Shown: positions 35,706 to 44,195 of the stretch, in pieces
Layout of the letters: each line of letters starts with the position of its first letter
Numbering within the stretch: the first letter of the stretch is position 1
From: Microcoleus sp. FACHB-68
GTDB lineage: Bacteria > Cyanobacteriota > Cyanobacteriia > Cyanobacteriales > Oscillatoriaceae
Assembly (NCBI RefSeq): GCF_014695715.1
Contig: NZ_JACJOT010000003.1
Location: 62,001 to 126,000 of the forward strand
Length of the DNA: 64,000 bases
Direction of reading: 5' to 3'
Notes under the pieces: model-generated
What the model saw: the letters and a program-made list of their open reading frames with translations, nothing else
What the model was told of the DNA's origin: nothing
Database searches by the model: none
Made by a program: the position numbers and the translations under genes

Positions 35706-36110
35706 CCTAGCCCCTAGCCCCTAGTCCCATGATCAGCGAACTTCTAGAACGACTTTTTCTTCGAGCCGGCGCTGACAGCAGTCGTCAGGAAGTCAAACGC
35801 CGGCTCAAACTGGTGATCGCCCATGATCGGGCGGACTTGTCTCCAGAGATGATTGAATCTATGCAAAAAGAAATCCTAGAAGTTGTTTCTCGTTATGTAG
35901 AAATCGAGACAGAAGGATTAGAGTTTGCTTTAGAAAGCAGTCAGCGGGCGACAGCGTTAATCGCTAACCTGCCTATCCGCCGAGTTCGAGCCAAGACGGA
36001 TGCACCAGAAACCGATGCTGATAACGAGATGCCGGTGGAATAGATTGCTGCAAACTTTCTCGATCCTCAATTCACCAGTCAGACTCCAGCGATAGGGGCT
36101 AGGGGCTAGG
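35706..36110. repeat. 18-bp inverted repeat flanking minE
   Basis: CCTAGCCCCTAGCCCCTA (35706-35723) immediately upstream of minE is the exact reverse complement of TAGGGGCTAGGGGCTAGG (36093-36110) just downstream. Both are built from a 7-base unit (CTAGCCC). The minE gene is the only gene inside the pair. Confidence 0.85.
35729..36043 (+). CDS. minE: Cell division topological specificity factor MinE
   Basis: The 104-residue protein has the anti-MinCD helix region (about 10-31: FLRAG, then [20 protein letters not shown]) and the topological domain ([21 protein letters not shown]). An acidic C-terminal tail follows ([15 protein letters not shown]). It drives MinD release and so positions the division site. 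The start at 35729 gives [10 protein letters not shown], a plausible N-terminal membrane-binding helix. It is bracketed by an inverted repeat (see repeat entry). Confidence 0.93.
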   Translation: MISELLERLFLRAGADSSRQEVKRRLKLVIAHDRADLSPEMIESMQKEILEVVSRYVEIETEGLEFALESSQRATALIANLPIRRVRAKTDAPETDADNEMPVE

Positions 36111-36576
36111 CTAGAGAGAGAGAGTGAAAAGGAACTAGAAAACAATAATATTAGAGTTTTAACCGGCTACTTCGCGGCTGCAGGCGCATTAATCAAAAAA
36201 ATTAAAGACAAAAACTTTATAAAGTTTTAACAAAACTTGTTTTTTGAGTAAATTTTTACTCCAGGTTTAACGATGTATAAATTTACATAATCGCTGCACA
36301 CCACCGAAATTTAAAAATCATCAGCGGTGTAGGTATTTTGTCGATTCCACTTATAAGTTTTTGAGTATAATTAGCGGGAACTTTTCCGTGAAAATACTGG
36401 GTTTTTTTTTAAATGTATGCGAATCTAGAAATTAGGGTGACATCTAGCTCCGAGCTAGATCAATAAACTTAACCATCTTGACGACTAATAGCAGCTTCTA
36501 CCTATGCCAGAAGCCTTGCAGTTATCCTTAGGCGTCCTCTGGTCATCAAAATCTAGCCTTCCGGATCGACAACAAT
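36044..36576. other. 530-bp spacer with two palindromes
   Basis: No gene is visible. It holds the palindrome AAAACTTTATAAAGTTTT (36211-36228), possibly a minE terminator, and ATCTAGCTC-c-GAGCTAGAT (36442-36460), a 9-bp inverted repeat with one central base that could be an operator for the PEP-CTERM gene 117 bp downstream. Both are observations only. A low-complexity (GA)-rich tract occupies 36111-36130. Confidence 0.55.
36442..36460. promoter_or_regulatory. Operator-like inverted repeat upstream of the PEP-CTERM gene
   Basis: ATCTAGCTC and GAGCTAGAT are perfectly complementary around one base. The site ends 116 bp before the ATG at 36577. The size and near-perfect symmetry are typical of a dimeric regulator site; no regulator gene is adjacent. 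Confidence 0.4.
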
Positions 36577-37440
36577 ATGAAGCTTTTAGAAACAACCGCC
36601 ACAACCGCAGTTGCCCTGACTGCACTCCTGGGCACAGCAGTCGCACCGGCACGAGGGTTCAGCATTACCCCCAACAACAACGGTTCCGCTTTACTGCAGT
36701 CTTTGCTAGGTGACACCACGGGACTGAGCAATTTTTCAGTCAACCCCATCAGAAACGCCAATGCCTTTGGGATTTTCGAGAACGATCCCTTTGAACTGGG
36801 ATCAGGCATCGTTCTCAGTACAGGCAACGTTACTGAGATACCGGGAGAGAATACGGAAGACGGAAGAAACCTTGACTATGCAACTGATTTAAGCACCGAT
36901 TTTGGCATTGAGGGAGACACTGACGACTCGATTAGCTTAGATATCAGCTTTGATGCCGACAGCACTGCAGATAAGGTGTTTTTCCAGTATGTGTTTGGAT
37001 CGGAAGAGTTTCTGGAATTTGGCGGTTCCGAATTCAACGACGCTTTTGAGCTTTTGCTCAATGGCACGAATTTAGCGAAGTTGAGCGACGGGCAAGACGC
37101 GACGATCGCAAACCTCATCCCAAATCGCAGCGGAACTTACCACCCGGATTTTATCAACAATCCTGCCGGCCCGGATACCCTGACTAAATTAGATGGTTAT
37201 ACGAAAACGCTGGCCTTTGAGGGTCTACTTAACAAAAATTCTCGCAACACACTCACGATCAATATCAAAGATACTGCTGATGGCTTGATGGATTCAGCGG
37301 TATTCCTCAAAGGCGGTTCTCTCGGCACAGCGCCACCGGCTGAGACGGTTCCCGAACCCAGTGTGGTGTTGGGGTTAGTGGGTGTCGGCGCAATTGGTTT
37401 CCTCAAAGGGCGCAGAAACCAAAAAAAACAAAAATTTTAA
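36577..37440 (+). CDS. PEP-CTERM protein with choice-of-anchor L-type domain
   Basis: The 287-residue protein has a signal peptide (cleavage probably near residue 28), then a domain with GIFENDPFELGSGIVLSTGN, DSISLDISFDADS, KVFFQYVFGSEEFLEF and EFNDAFELLLNG, the pattern of choice-of-anchor L proteins. It ends with a PEP-CTERM sorting signal: VPEPSVVLGLVGVGAIG then basic GRRNQKK. Proteins with this end are processed by exosortase and exported with exopolysaccharide. The gene stands alone, with 530 bp before and 558 bp after it, and precedes the surface island. Confidence 0.88.
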   Translation: MKLLETTATTAVALTALLGTAVAPARGFSITPNNNGSALLQSLLGDTTGLSNFSVNPIRNANAFGIFENDPFELGSGIVLSTGNVTEIPGENTEDGRNLDYATDLSTDFGIEGDTDDSISLDISFDADSTADKVFFQYVFGSEEFLEFGGSEFNDAFELLLNGTNLAKLSDGQDATIANLIPNRSGTYHPDFINNPAGPDTLTKLDGYTKTLAFEGLLNKNSRNTLTINIKDTADGLMDSAVFLKGGSLGTAPPAETVPEPSVVLGLVGVGAIGFLKGRRNQKKQKF

Positions 37441-37998
37441 TCTTCACCGGCAAATAAGTGCCGGCACTGCTTGTAAATATTCAGGCGCTTTTTCCCATAG
37501 CAAAGCGTCCTGTAACGTTTTATGTAATTTTGCGCGTTTGACGCTTTTCTAAAAACACAAGCAAGAAGAAACGCTGCGATCAGAAAAACCGGCTGCCTGT
37601 AGCATTTATTCTATTTCTAGAACAAGATTATTTAAAACTATTTATCCCCACTTTTAAACTGCCGGCTCCATTGGAATTTTCCAAGTTTTAGCGAGCTGTT
37701 TATTTCCGATGCGTAAAGTGTCGCTTTTGACTAGGTATTGTTCAATAATTAACAGGATGTTGCGATTGTAAAGCTTCCTACAACCTTATTTACAATTTGG
37801 TTCAGTAACATCTCCCAGCTTTTTTACCTCTATCCCTCTCCCGATCCTTATGACGGCTATTCTTAACAAGGGTGTGTTCAGGAACACTGCCGGCATTCCG
37901 TACTTATACGAGCATTTTTATTTAAAAAAAGTAATATTTCTTTTGGAAAAGTTCATGCTATAAAAGATTGGGGCGTCTACCCTGTGGGGTCTTAGCCA
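37441..37998. other. 558-bp spacer upstream of the surface gene cluster
   Basis: No gene is visible. An AT-rich stretch with CTATAAAAG (about 37958-37967) lies 30-40 bp before the GTG start of the 867-aa gene and could hold its -10 element. The sequence TAAGTGCCGGCACT at 37454-37467 is a short palindrome downstream of the PEP-CTERM gene. Confidence 0.4.
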
Positions 37999-40602
37999 GT
38001 GAAAAAAAGTGAACAATGGGCGGCCCATCTGTGGCGAGATAACTGCGATGAGAAAGCAGCGCAACAGGTAGCCAGTGATAGAAAAAAAGATAGTGAACAA
38101 AGTGTTAAGGGCAAAACAAGTCAGAAGTCAAAAATCAGGAAAAGACAGTGTTTTGTATCCTGGAACTTGGCTTTTGGATGCTTTGTTTTGCCCTTTTCTT
38201 GTATACTTTTACCGGCTTTGGCACAAGCGCAAAGTACACCGGCAGGCACGGTGATTGAAAACGAAGCAACGGGAACGTATCAAGATCCCAACACTGGAGA
38301 AATCAACGAGGTAATCTCTAACACCGTTACGATCACTGTGGCAGAAGTGGCGGGGATTACCGTAACCGCAGCCGGCTTTACAGAAGCGGATAGCAATAGC
38401 AAAATTGAAGCCGGCGATTTACTTTATTTCAACTACACAATCACCAACGTCGGCAACGATCCGACAAGATTTAGAATTCCCAATCTCGCAACTGTCACCG
38501 GCCCTGGCACAGTCACCGGCAATCTGCAAATTAGTGTGGATGGGGGGGAAACGTGGATAGATATCGCTGCCGGTTCAACCCTCGCCGGCTTCACCTTCAC
38601 GGGAGATTATGTGGAAACCGGCTCATTTGCCCCAGGTGAATCAATTCGGGTACGAGTGCCGGTGACACTCAACTCAGAAGCAACCGAAGGCAATGAGATC
38701 GCCGTGCAACTTGGACAAACCCCCAACAACGCGCAGAATGTAGCGCAAACTGCCGAACCTGGGGATATTTATACCGTGGATAACCCGGATGGCGTTGCCG
38801 GTGAAACCCTTGGAGTGCCGGCAAATGGTATCCGTGAGGCAAGTGCCACCCAGACAGCGGCAGTCGGGGCAAACCCCCTGGCTTTGCCGGCAATTTACAA
38901 AACCCACGCAGAACCGATTAATGCCGGCAACCCCGCCGATGCCAGTGATGATCGGATTACTTATAACTTAGCGCTGGAAGTGCTATCCCAAACAGTTACC
39001 GGCAGCACCGGCATCGTTCCCGCCGACTTAGCCGGCACCCCGATTACCGTTAACGGCACCTCTGTCACCCGAATTTTAATTTCAGATGCCGTGCCGGCGG
39101 GGACACAACTCACTGACACCCGAACCGTTCCCAGTCAGTGGCAAGCGATCTTCACCAAAGACGATCCGGCAACCGTGAATGCCTTGCAAGCGCAGTGGTA
39201 CACCAACCCCAACGACGCAGCAATTGGCGGCTTAGCAAATGTGACACGAATCGGGTTTATTTTAGACGGAACCGTTGCCACCGGCACACTAATTAGCGGC
39301 TTTTCCTTCCAAGTCGTAACCAGCCGGCTAACAACCACCACCACCGTCGCCAACCTCGCGCAAGTGATCGGTTCAACTGCCGGTGATCCCGACTCCCTTG
39401 TTTATGACGAATCCGGCGATCGCGTTCCCAACAACTTTAATGATGATGGCACCCCTGGTTCAACCGACAGCACCGGCAACCCGGTTATTGATCCGGGAGT
39501 TCCCAACCCAGGCAATCAAGGAACAGACCCCAACAATGATAACAGCGGCACCGGCCCAGGCGGTGAATCCAACGTCATCATCGTAACTGGCCCATCAGCC
39601 GGCATTCTCAATGGCCCACCGGGAGCACCGGGGGCTGTTGGGCCAACCGATACTAACGAAGATTTTGTCAATAAATCCGCACCCATTCCCCCCGGATTAG
39701 ATCCCTCCCAGCCGGTTGATCCTGCACCCGTCGAGTTTACCAACGCCGTGCAGAATACGACCGCCAGTCCTGTCACCATCACCCTTTTACCCACCTTACC
39801 CGCCAATCCCAACGATCTGCCGGCAGGAACAATCGTCACCATTACTTACGGCAACTTATCTGTCACTTATATTTATAACCCAAGCACAGGGTTTACCAGT
39901 TCCCAACCCCCCATCACCATTGTCAACTTAGAACCCAATCAAACAGTAAATTATAGCGTGAAAATCGATTTACCCTCCACCGCCCAATTGCGCGATTATC
40001 CTGTAACAATTACCGCATTTCTTGATAGTAACGGAAATGGTTTGCCAGATACAGGAGAGCCGACAGATCAAGTAATAAATCGCGTTTATACCGGCTTTGT
40101 GCAGATGTTAAAAGAGTCAAGACTTTTGAAAGGAACCGGCGCGGATGTGCCTGCCGGTCAAGAGACATTTAGTACAACTGCTAAAACACCGTCACCCGGA
40201 AATATTATCGAATTTCGCTTGACCTACACAAACATATCAACCCCCGAAGGAGGAACCGGCAACGTCACCTTAACCGCACGGGATATTACCATCACCGAAG
40301 ACGGAACCACCTATGAAGCAGTGAGCAATCCCAAAGGCAACAATTGGGCACTCGATAACGATAATAGTGATGGAGATAATAATCCCACAACCGGCATTGA
40401 TACAAGCAATATCGTCGGTTCTGCCGTAGATTCTAACGGCGGAACCATTACATTTTTCAGTGGTAGGCCGGCCACACTTCAGGCACAAGATCAAACAGGT
40501 ACAAACCTCAATGGAGATGTCACAAAATATGTCAATAGAGTCGGAGGTTCCTTAGCACCTGGTCAATCAGGAACCTTCACCTTTCAACGTCGAGTCAATT
40601 AA
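37999..40602 (+). CDS. Exported protein with DUF11-like repeats (867 aa)
   Basis: The start is GTG at 37999, the only plausible start before the signal sequence. Residues 1-50 are polar and basic, followed by a hydrophobic core (LAFGCFVLPFSCILLPALA, ~55-75) and cleavage probably after AQA, so it has an extended-region signal peptide. The mature protein is built of beta-sandwich modules: AGDLLYFNYTITNVGND near residue 135, a second at about 430-460, a Gly/Asn/Pro-rich linker with repeated NPGNQGTDPNNDNSG-like sequence (~480-520), and a third around 590-700 ending in NGNGLPDTGEPTDQVIN, which is Ca-binding-like. These are DUF11-type domains of bacterial surface proteins. It is the first gene of a same-strand cluster to 48076. 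Confidence 0.8.
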   Translation: MKKSEQWAAHLWRDNCDEKAAQQVASDRKKDSEQSVKGKTSQKSKIRKRQCFVSWNLAFGCFVLPFSCILLPALAQAQSTPAGTVIENEATGTYQDPNTGEINEVISNTVTITVAEVAGITVTAAGFTEADSNSKIEAGDLLYFNYTITNVGNDPTRFRIPNLATVTGPGTVTGNLQISVDGGETWIDIAAGSTLAGFTFTGDYVETGSFAPGESIRVRVPVTLNSEATEGNEIAVQLGQTPNNAQNVAQTAEPGDIYTVDNPDGVAGETLGVPANGIREASATQTAAVGANPLALPAIYKTHAEPINAGNPADASDDRITYNLALEVLSQTVTGSTGIVPADLAGTPITVNGTSVTRILISDAVPAGTQLTDTRTVPSQWQAIFTKDDPATVNALQAQWYTNPNDAAIGGLANVTRIGFILDGTVATGTLISGFSFQVVTSRLTTTTTVANLAQVIGSTAGDPDSLVYDESGDRVPNNFNDDGTPGSTDSTGNPVIDPGVPNPGNQGTDPNNDNSGTGPGGESNVIIVTGPSAGILNGPPGAPGAVGPTDTNEDFVNKSAPIPPGLDPSQPVDPAPVEFTNAVQNTTASPVTITLLPTLPANPNDLPAGTIVTITYGNLSVTYIYNPSTGFTSSQPPITIVNLEPNQTVNYSVKIDLPSTAQLRDYPVTITAFLDSNGNGLPDTGEPTDQVINRVYTGFVQMLKESRLLKGTGADVPAGQETFSTTAKTPSPGNIIEFRLTYTNISTPEGGTGNVTLTARDITITEDGTTYEAVSNPKGNNWALDNDNSDGDNNPTTGIDTSNIVGSAVDSNGGTITFFSGRPATLQAQDQTGTNLNGDVTKYVNRVGGSLAPGQSGTFTFQRRVN

Positions 40603-40703
40603 GTTTTTTTTCCAAAACCCCAAATACACCCAATAACCAGACCTATCCCAACAAAACCTAACAAGGAACAAAAACCCCACTCTTCAAGAAAAACCTCCGC
40701 ATA

Positions 40704-40765
40704 CATCTGCGTTCATCTGCGTATGGCTAGCGCCACGCTTCGCTATCATCTGCGGTTAAAAAAAA
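40704..40765 (+). repeat. CATCTGCG repeat element between cluster genes
   Basis: CATCTGCGTT units at a 10-base period are interrupted by a TATGGCTAGCGCCACGCTTCGCTAT block and end CATCTGCGGTTAAAAAAAA. It fills most of the spacer between the 867-aa and 200-aa genes. Confidence 0.85.
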
Positions 40766-40807
40766 TACCCCCTCCAACAAAAACTCAACATACCTAGGGG
40801 CATAAAA

Positions 40808-41410
40808 ATGCAACATCTACTAATCCTGGCACCGCTCACCCTCACACTTTTAACAAACCCCAATCCAACCCTATTAAACGCGCAACAAACACATTTCGAT
40901 CCTCATTTACTCAAAAACCAAAGACTAAAATCTCAGAAATTAACCCAACAAAACATACCCCTTTTAACCCAAACCCCAGCCAAGCCGGTGCAACTGCGCT
41001 TACAAGCAGAAAAACAAACCGTAATTGCAGATGAAAATGGCAAACAAAAGACAACTTGGCAAACATTACCGGCAAGCGCAGTCGTACAACCCGGAGACAT
41101 CATTCGCTATACCTTACGCGGAGAAAACAGCACAACATCACCCGTAAATAACTTTGTCCTTACCCAACCCATTCCCCAACAAACCGTATATATATTAAAC
41201 TCAGCAGCCGGCCTAGAAGCAAAAATTACCTACAGCATTGATAACGCTAAAACCTATCTGGCAAACCCAACCATTCAAGAAACCCTTCCTGACGGCACAA
41301 TAGAAACCAAACCCGCGCCGGCAGAAGCTTACACACACATACGCTGGGAATTCACAAAACCTGTTAATCTCCCAGACATCGGAGCAACCTATCAAGTCAA
41401 AGTTAAATAA
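40808..41410 (+). CDS. Exported single-domain DUF11-like protein (200 aa)
   Basis: The 200-residue protein has a weak signal peptide (MQHLLILAPLTLTLLTNPN) and a polar Gln/Thr/Leu-rich segment to about residue 60. One beta-sandwich domain follows: VQPGDIIRYTLRGENST, then VNNFVLTQPIPQQTVYI and ITYSIDNAKTYLANP, ending IRWEFTKPVNLPDIGATYQVKVK. This matches the DUF11-like pattern seen in the neighbours, especially AGDLLYFNYTITN of the 867-aa protein. A ribosome-site-like AGGGGC precedes the ATG. It is probably periplasmic or surface exposed and part of the same unit. Confidence 0.78.
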   Translation: MQHLLILAPLTLTLLTNPNPTLLNAQQTHFDPHLLKNQRLKSQKLTQQNIPLLTQTPAKPVQLRLQAEKQTVIADENGKQKTTWQTLPASAVVQPGDIIRYTLRGENSTTSPVNNFVLTQPIPQQTVYILNSAAGLEAKITYSIDNAKTYLANPTIQETLPDGTIETKPAPAEAYTHIRWEFTKPVNLPDIGATYQVKVK

Positions 41411-41453
41411 AAGTATCTATCAAAAACAAATAACTTTAAAAAAATCCTACTTT

Positions 41454-41490
41454 CATCTGCGTTTATCTGCGTTTATCTGCGGTTAAAAAA
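41454..41490 (+). repeat. CATCTGCG repeat element, short copy
   Basis: CATCTGCGTT, TATCTGCGTT and TATCTGCGGTTAAAAAA at a 10-base period fill part of the 118-bp spacer before the 888-aa gene. Confidence 0.85.
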
Positions 41491-41528
41491 TCCCAAAATC
41501 CATGATCTAAAAAGAGGTATAAAATCAG

Positions 41529-44195
41529 GTGTTCAACCCGCCATCACAATTCAAAGATAAAGCCAGAAACCAGAAAAATGAGGGTTCATTTTTCACCCTT
41601 CTGACTGTTTTACCTTTCGCGGCGTTACTTTTACCGGCTGCTGTGGTGGCGCAAGAACAAAACCCTGACTGCGTAATTCCCGGCATCGTCGTGCAAAATC
41701 AAGCCGGTTTTACCTACAGCGACTCAGTTAACCCAGAACCCATCAACGGACTTTCTAGCGCAATAAACTTGGGTTTAATCGGCACCGGCCCTCTCAGGAT
41801 ATCACCGGGCGGCGTTCGTGATGGCAATGATAACTTCGTTGCCGGTGCATTTGCCGGCGCATTGGCAGATGAATTAGTCAGACTTGGCTTTGCCCAAGAA
41901 GAAGCCACCAAAGCCGTGATCGCCGTAACCGTTGCCCTGGCACAGCAACCCAGCAGCGCCACCTTCTCCCAACTTGCCAGAATTTCTAGAGATGCGGTTG
42001 TACAAGCAGTGCCGGCAAAAGCGGAAATCATTCAAGGATTAGAACGTTCAGCGGCACAAGAAATAGGCGTGTCGGTATTTGCCAATTTAGTCAAAACGCA
42101 ACTCGTAGCAGCCGGTTTAACAGAAACCGAAGCAGAAACAGCCACCCAACAAACTATCGCCGCACTGATCACATCCACCGGCAGCACATCTGCTAATCAA
42201 GCCTTTGAAACCGGCTTTCAGGCAATGGTAGGCGCAATTCCCGAAAAAGCCGACCTTCTCACCCAACTGCGAGACGACTTTATCCGCGAAATCGATAGCA
42301 TCCGCAGCGGCATTCGCAGCGGCGTGGATGAAGGAGATGTTCTTAAATTTGAATACGTCGTCTCCAACCCAGGCAACACCTCTTTAAGATTTGAAGTTCC
42401 CGATCCGCGCACCGTTCAGCAGCAGACGATCGGTCCTGGCACCGTTACCGGCGTTCGTTATCAAGTCGTCAATGCTGATGATCCCGGTGCCTTTCTTCTC
42501 ACCGACTGTCCTACTCCAACTCCCACGCCCATTCCCATTCCCATTCCCACTCCAACCCCAGAACCTACGCCAACGCCAACCCCAGAACCTACGCCAACGC
42601 CAACTCCACAACCTACGCCAACTCCGACTCCAGAACCTACGCCAACTCCCACACCCACTACAACCCCAACTCCAACTCCCACGCCAGTGCCGGCAAACAC
42701 TCCCACTCCCGTTGTCGTCCCGCCTGGGGGTGGCGTCATCGTCGTGGTTGATGTCGATGTCAAACCCGTTCCCAACACCGGCACCTCTGTCACCGTCAAT
42801 ATTGGAGACAAAGATGATGTCACCAAGCCGGTGGGGCAAAGCGTGATTATTTCCCCTGTCACCGTCAGACAACCTCTTACCTCACCCTTGGGACGCATTA
42901 CAGGTTGCGCCGGCGAACTTTTACCCGACTACACCGGCTTTAGTGTTGCCCTCTACGAAGCAGACGCTGCTGATCCCACCGGCACTGGACTGGGTAAATT
43001 AATCGCCCTCACCGGCACCGAATATCCAGATATTGGCGATAACGATATTTTAGAAGGTAGTTCCCCCAACACGGAAAACAGCAACCCCTTCTTCCTTACC
43101 AACGGAGATCGCGGCGGTTATAACTTCCTGCTGGACTTAAATCGAGGTCAGCTAGAGGCAGGACGCCGTTATATTTTAGTCGTCAATCCGCCCCCAGATT
43201 CCAACTACAACCAGCGTCGTATTCGGATTGAGATCGGACAAAGTAACACCGGCAGTATTAGCTACACTGCCACTTCCCTCGATGGCAGACCAATTGGTGC
43301 CGGCACGACGAATACCTCTGCTGCCGGCACTCTTAGCCCACAAGATCCGAACCGCCGCAGGCTGGATTTAGCCGTTCTCGACCTCAGCGCCGCTGTCTGC
43401 GAAGCCAGAGAAATCGAAATTATCAAAACCGGCGATCGCATTGCCGCCGAACCGGGTGACACGGTTATTTACCGCCTCTCTATCCGCAATCTTTCCAGTG
43501 TCGCTGCCAACAACATCACCATCCGCGACCAACTGCCCCTCGGCCTCAGCTTCCGATCTGACTCGGTTCGCGGTGAATTAGATGGGCAAGCTGTAACCAT
43601 TACCAGTGATAGTAATGGTCGAGAAATTACCTTCAATGCCGGCACCTTTACCATCCCTGCCGGTAAAATTCTTAACATCGCCTACGCCGCCCGTTTAACC
43701 CCAGACTCCGTGCGGGGCGACGGTCGCAACTCCGCCACCGTCAATGGCCGGCGCAGTGACAACAACCTCGACATTAAGGACGGCCCAGCTACTCACCGCC
43801 TCACCATCCGGCCTGGAATCGTCTCCGACTGTGGCACTCTCATCGGGCGTGTTTTTGTTGATAAAAACTTTGATGGCGAGCAACAACAAGGTGAACCGGG
43901 TGTTCCAAACGCCGTAGTTTTCTTAGACGACGGCAACCGGATTACCACCGACAATGACGGTCTCTTCTCCGTTGCCAACGTCCTTCCTGGCTACCGCACC
44001 GGCGTTCTCGACCTCACCAGCGTTCCGGGTTACACCTTCGCCCCAAATGAGTTTTTCAGTGAACGAAATAGCCAATCCCGACTCGTGCGGTTAGAACCGG
44101 GCGGCTTGGTACGCATGAACTTTGGCATTACCCCAGCCTTTGAGGGCGAGAGTGGCAGTACAGGAGAGGGGGAGTATAGGAGCAGAGGACAATGA
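41529..44195 (+). CDS. Exported DUF11/SdrD-B-like protein with Pro-Thr linker (888 aa)
   Basis: GTG start at 41529, with an AGAGGT-like ribosome site upstream. Signal peptide with cleavage near VVAQ (~41). Domains in order: a short beta segment ([17 protein letters not shown]), then an unusual Ala-rich helical region (about 98-262), then a DUF11-like module ([24 protein letters not shown]). A Pro/Thr/Glu linker of PTPTPEPTP repeats follows (~325-390), a C-rich beta region, a canonical DUF11 domain ([16 protein letters not shown] ... [14 protein letters not shown]), and near the C-terminus a SdrD-B/CNA-B-like domain ([30 protein letters not shown]). It overlaps the next gene by 4 bases (ATGA), so both are translationally coupled. 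It is probably a surface protein displayed or anchored by the neighbour. Confidence 0.83.
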   Translation: MFNPPSQFKDKARNQKNEGSFFTLLTVLPFAALLLPAAVVAQEQNPDCVIPGIVVQNQAGFTYSDSVNPEPINGLSSAINLGLIGTGPLRISPGGVRDGNDNFVAGAFAGALADELVRLGFAQEEATKAVIAVTVALAQQPSSATFSQLARISRDAVVQAVPAKAEIIQGLERSAAQEIGVSVFANLVKTQLVAAGLTETEAETATQQTIAALITSTGSTSANQAFETGFQAMVGAIPEKADLLTQLRDDFIREIDSIRSGIRSGVDEGDVLKFEYVVSNPGNTSLRFEVPDPRTVQQQTIGPGTVTGVRYQVVNADDPGAFLLTDCPTPTPTPIPIPIPTPTPEPTPTPTPEPTPTPTPQPTPTPTPEPTPTPTPTTTPTPTPTPVPANTPTPVVVPPGGGVIVVVDVDVKPVPNTGTSVTVNIGDKDDVTKPVGQSVIISPVTVRQPLTSPLGRITGCAGELLPDYTGFSVALYEADAADPTGTGLGKLIALTGTEYPDIGDNDILEGSSPNTENSNPFFLTNGDRGGYNFLLDLNRGQLEAGRRYILVVNPPPDSNYNQRRIRIEIGQSNTGSISYTATSLDGRPIGAGTTNTSAAGTLSPQDPNRRRLDLAVLDLSAAVCEAREIEIIKTGDRIAAEPGDTVIYRLSIRNLSSVAANNITIRDQLPLGLSFRSDSVRGELDGQAVTITSDSNGREITFNAGTFTIPAGKILNIAYAARLTPDSVRGDGRNSATVNGRRSDNNLDIKDGPATHRLTIRPGIVSDCGTLIGRVFVDKNFDGEQQQGEPGVPNAVVFLDDGNRITTDNDGLFSVANVLPGYRTGVLDLTSVPGYTFAPNEFFSERNSQSRLVRLEPGGLVRMNFGITPAFEGESGSTGEGEYRSRGQ

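Noticed and set aside
42490-42710. Pro-Thr coding repeat read as a simple-sequence or mobile element
   Set aside because: It is in frame with the exported 888-aa protein and is a normal linker type for surface proteins.
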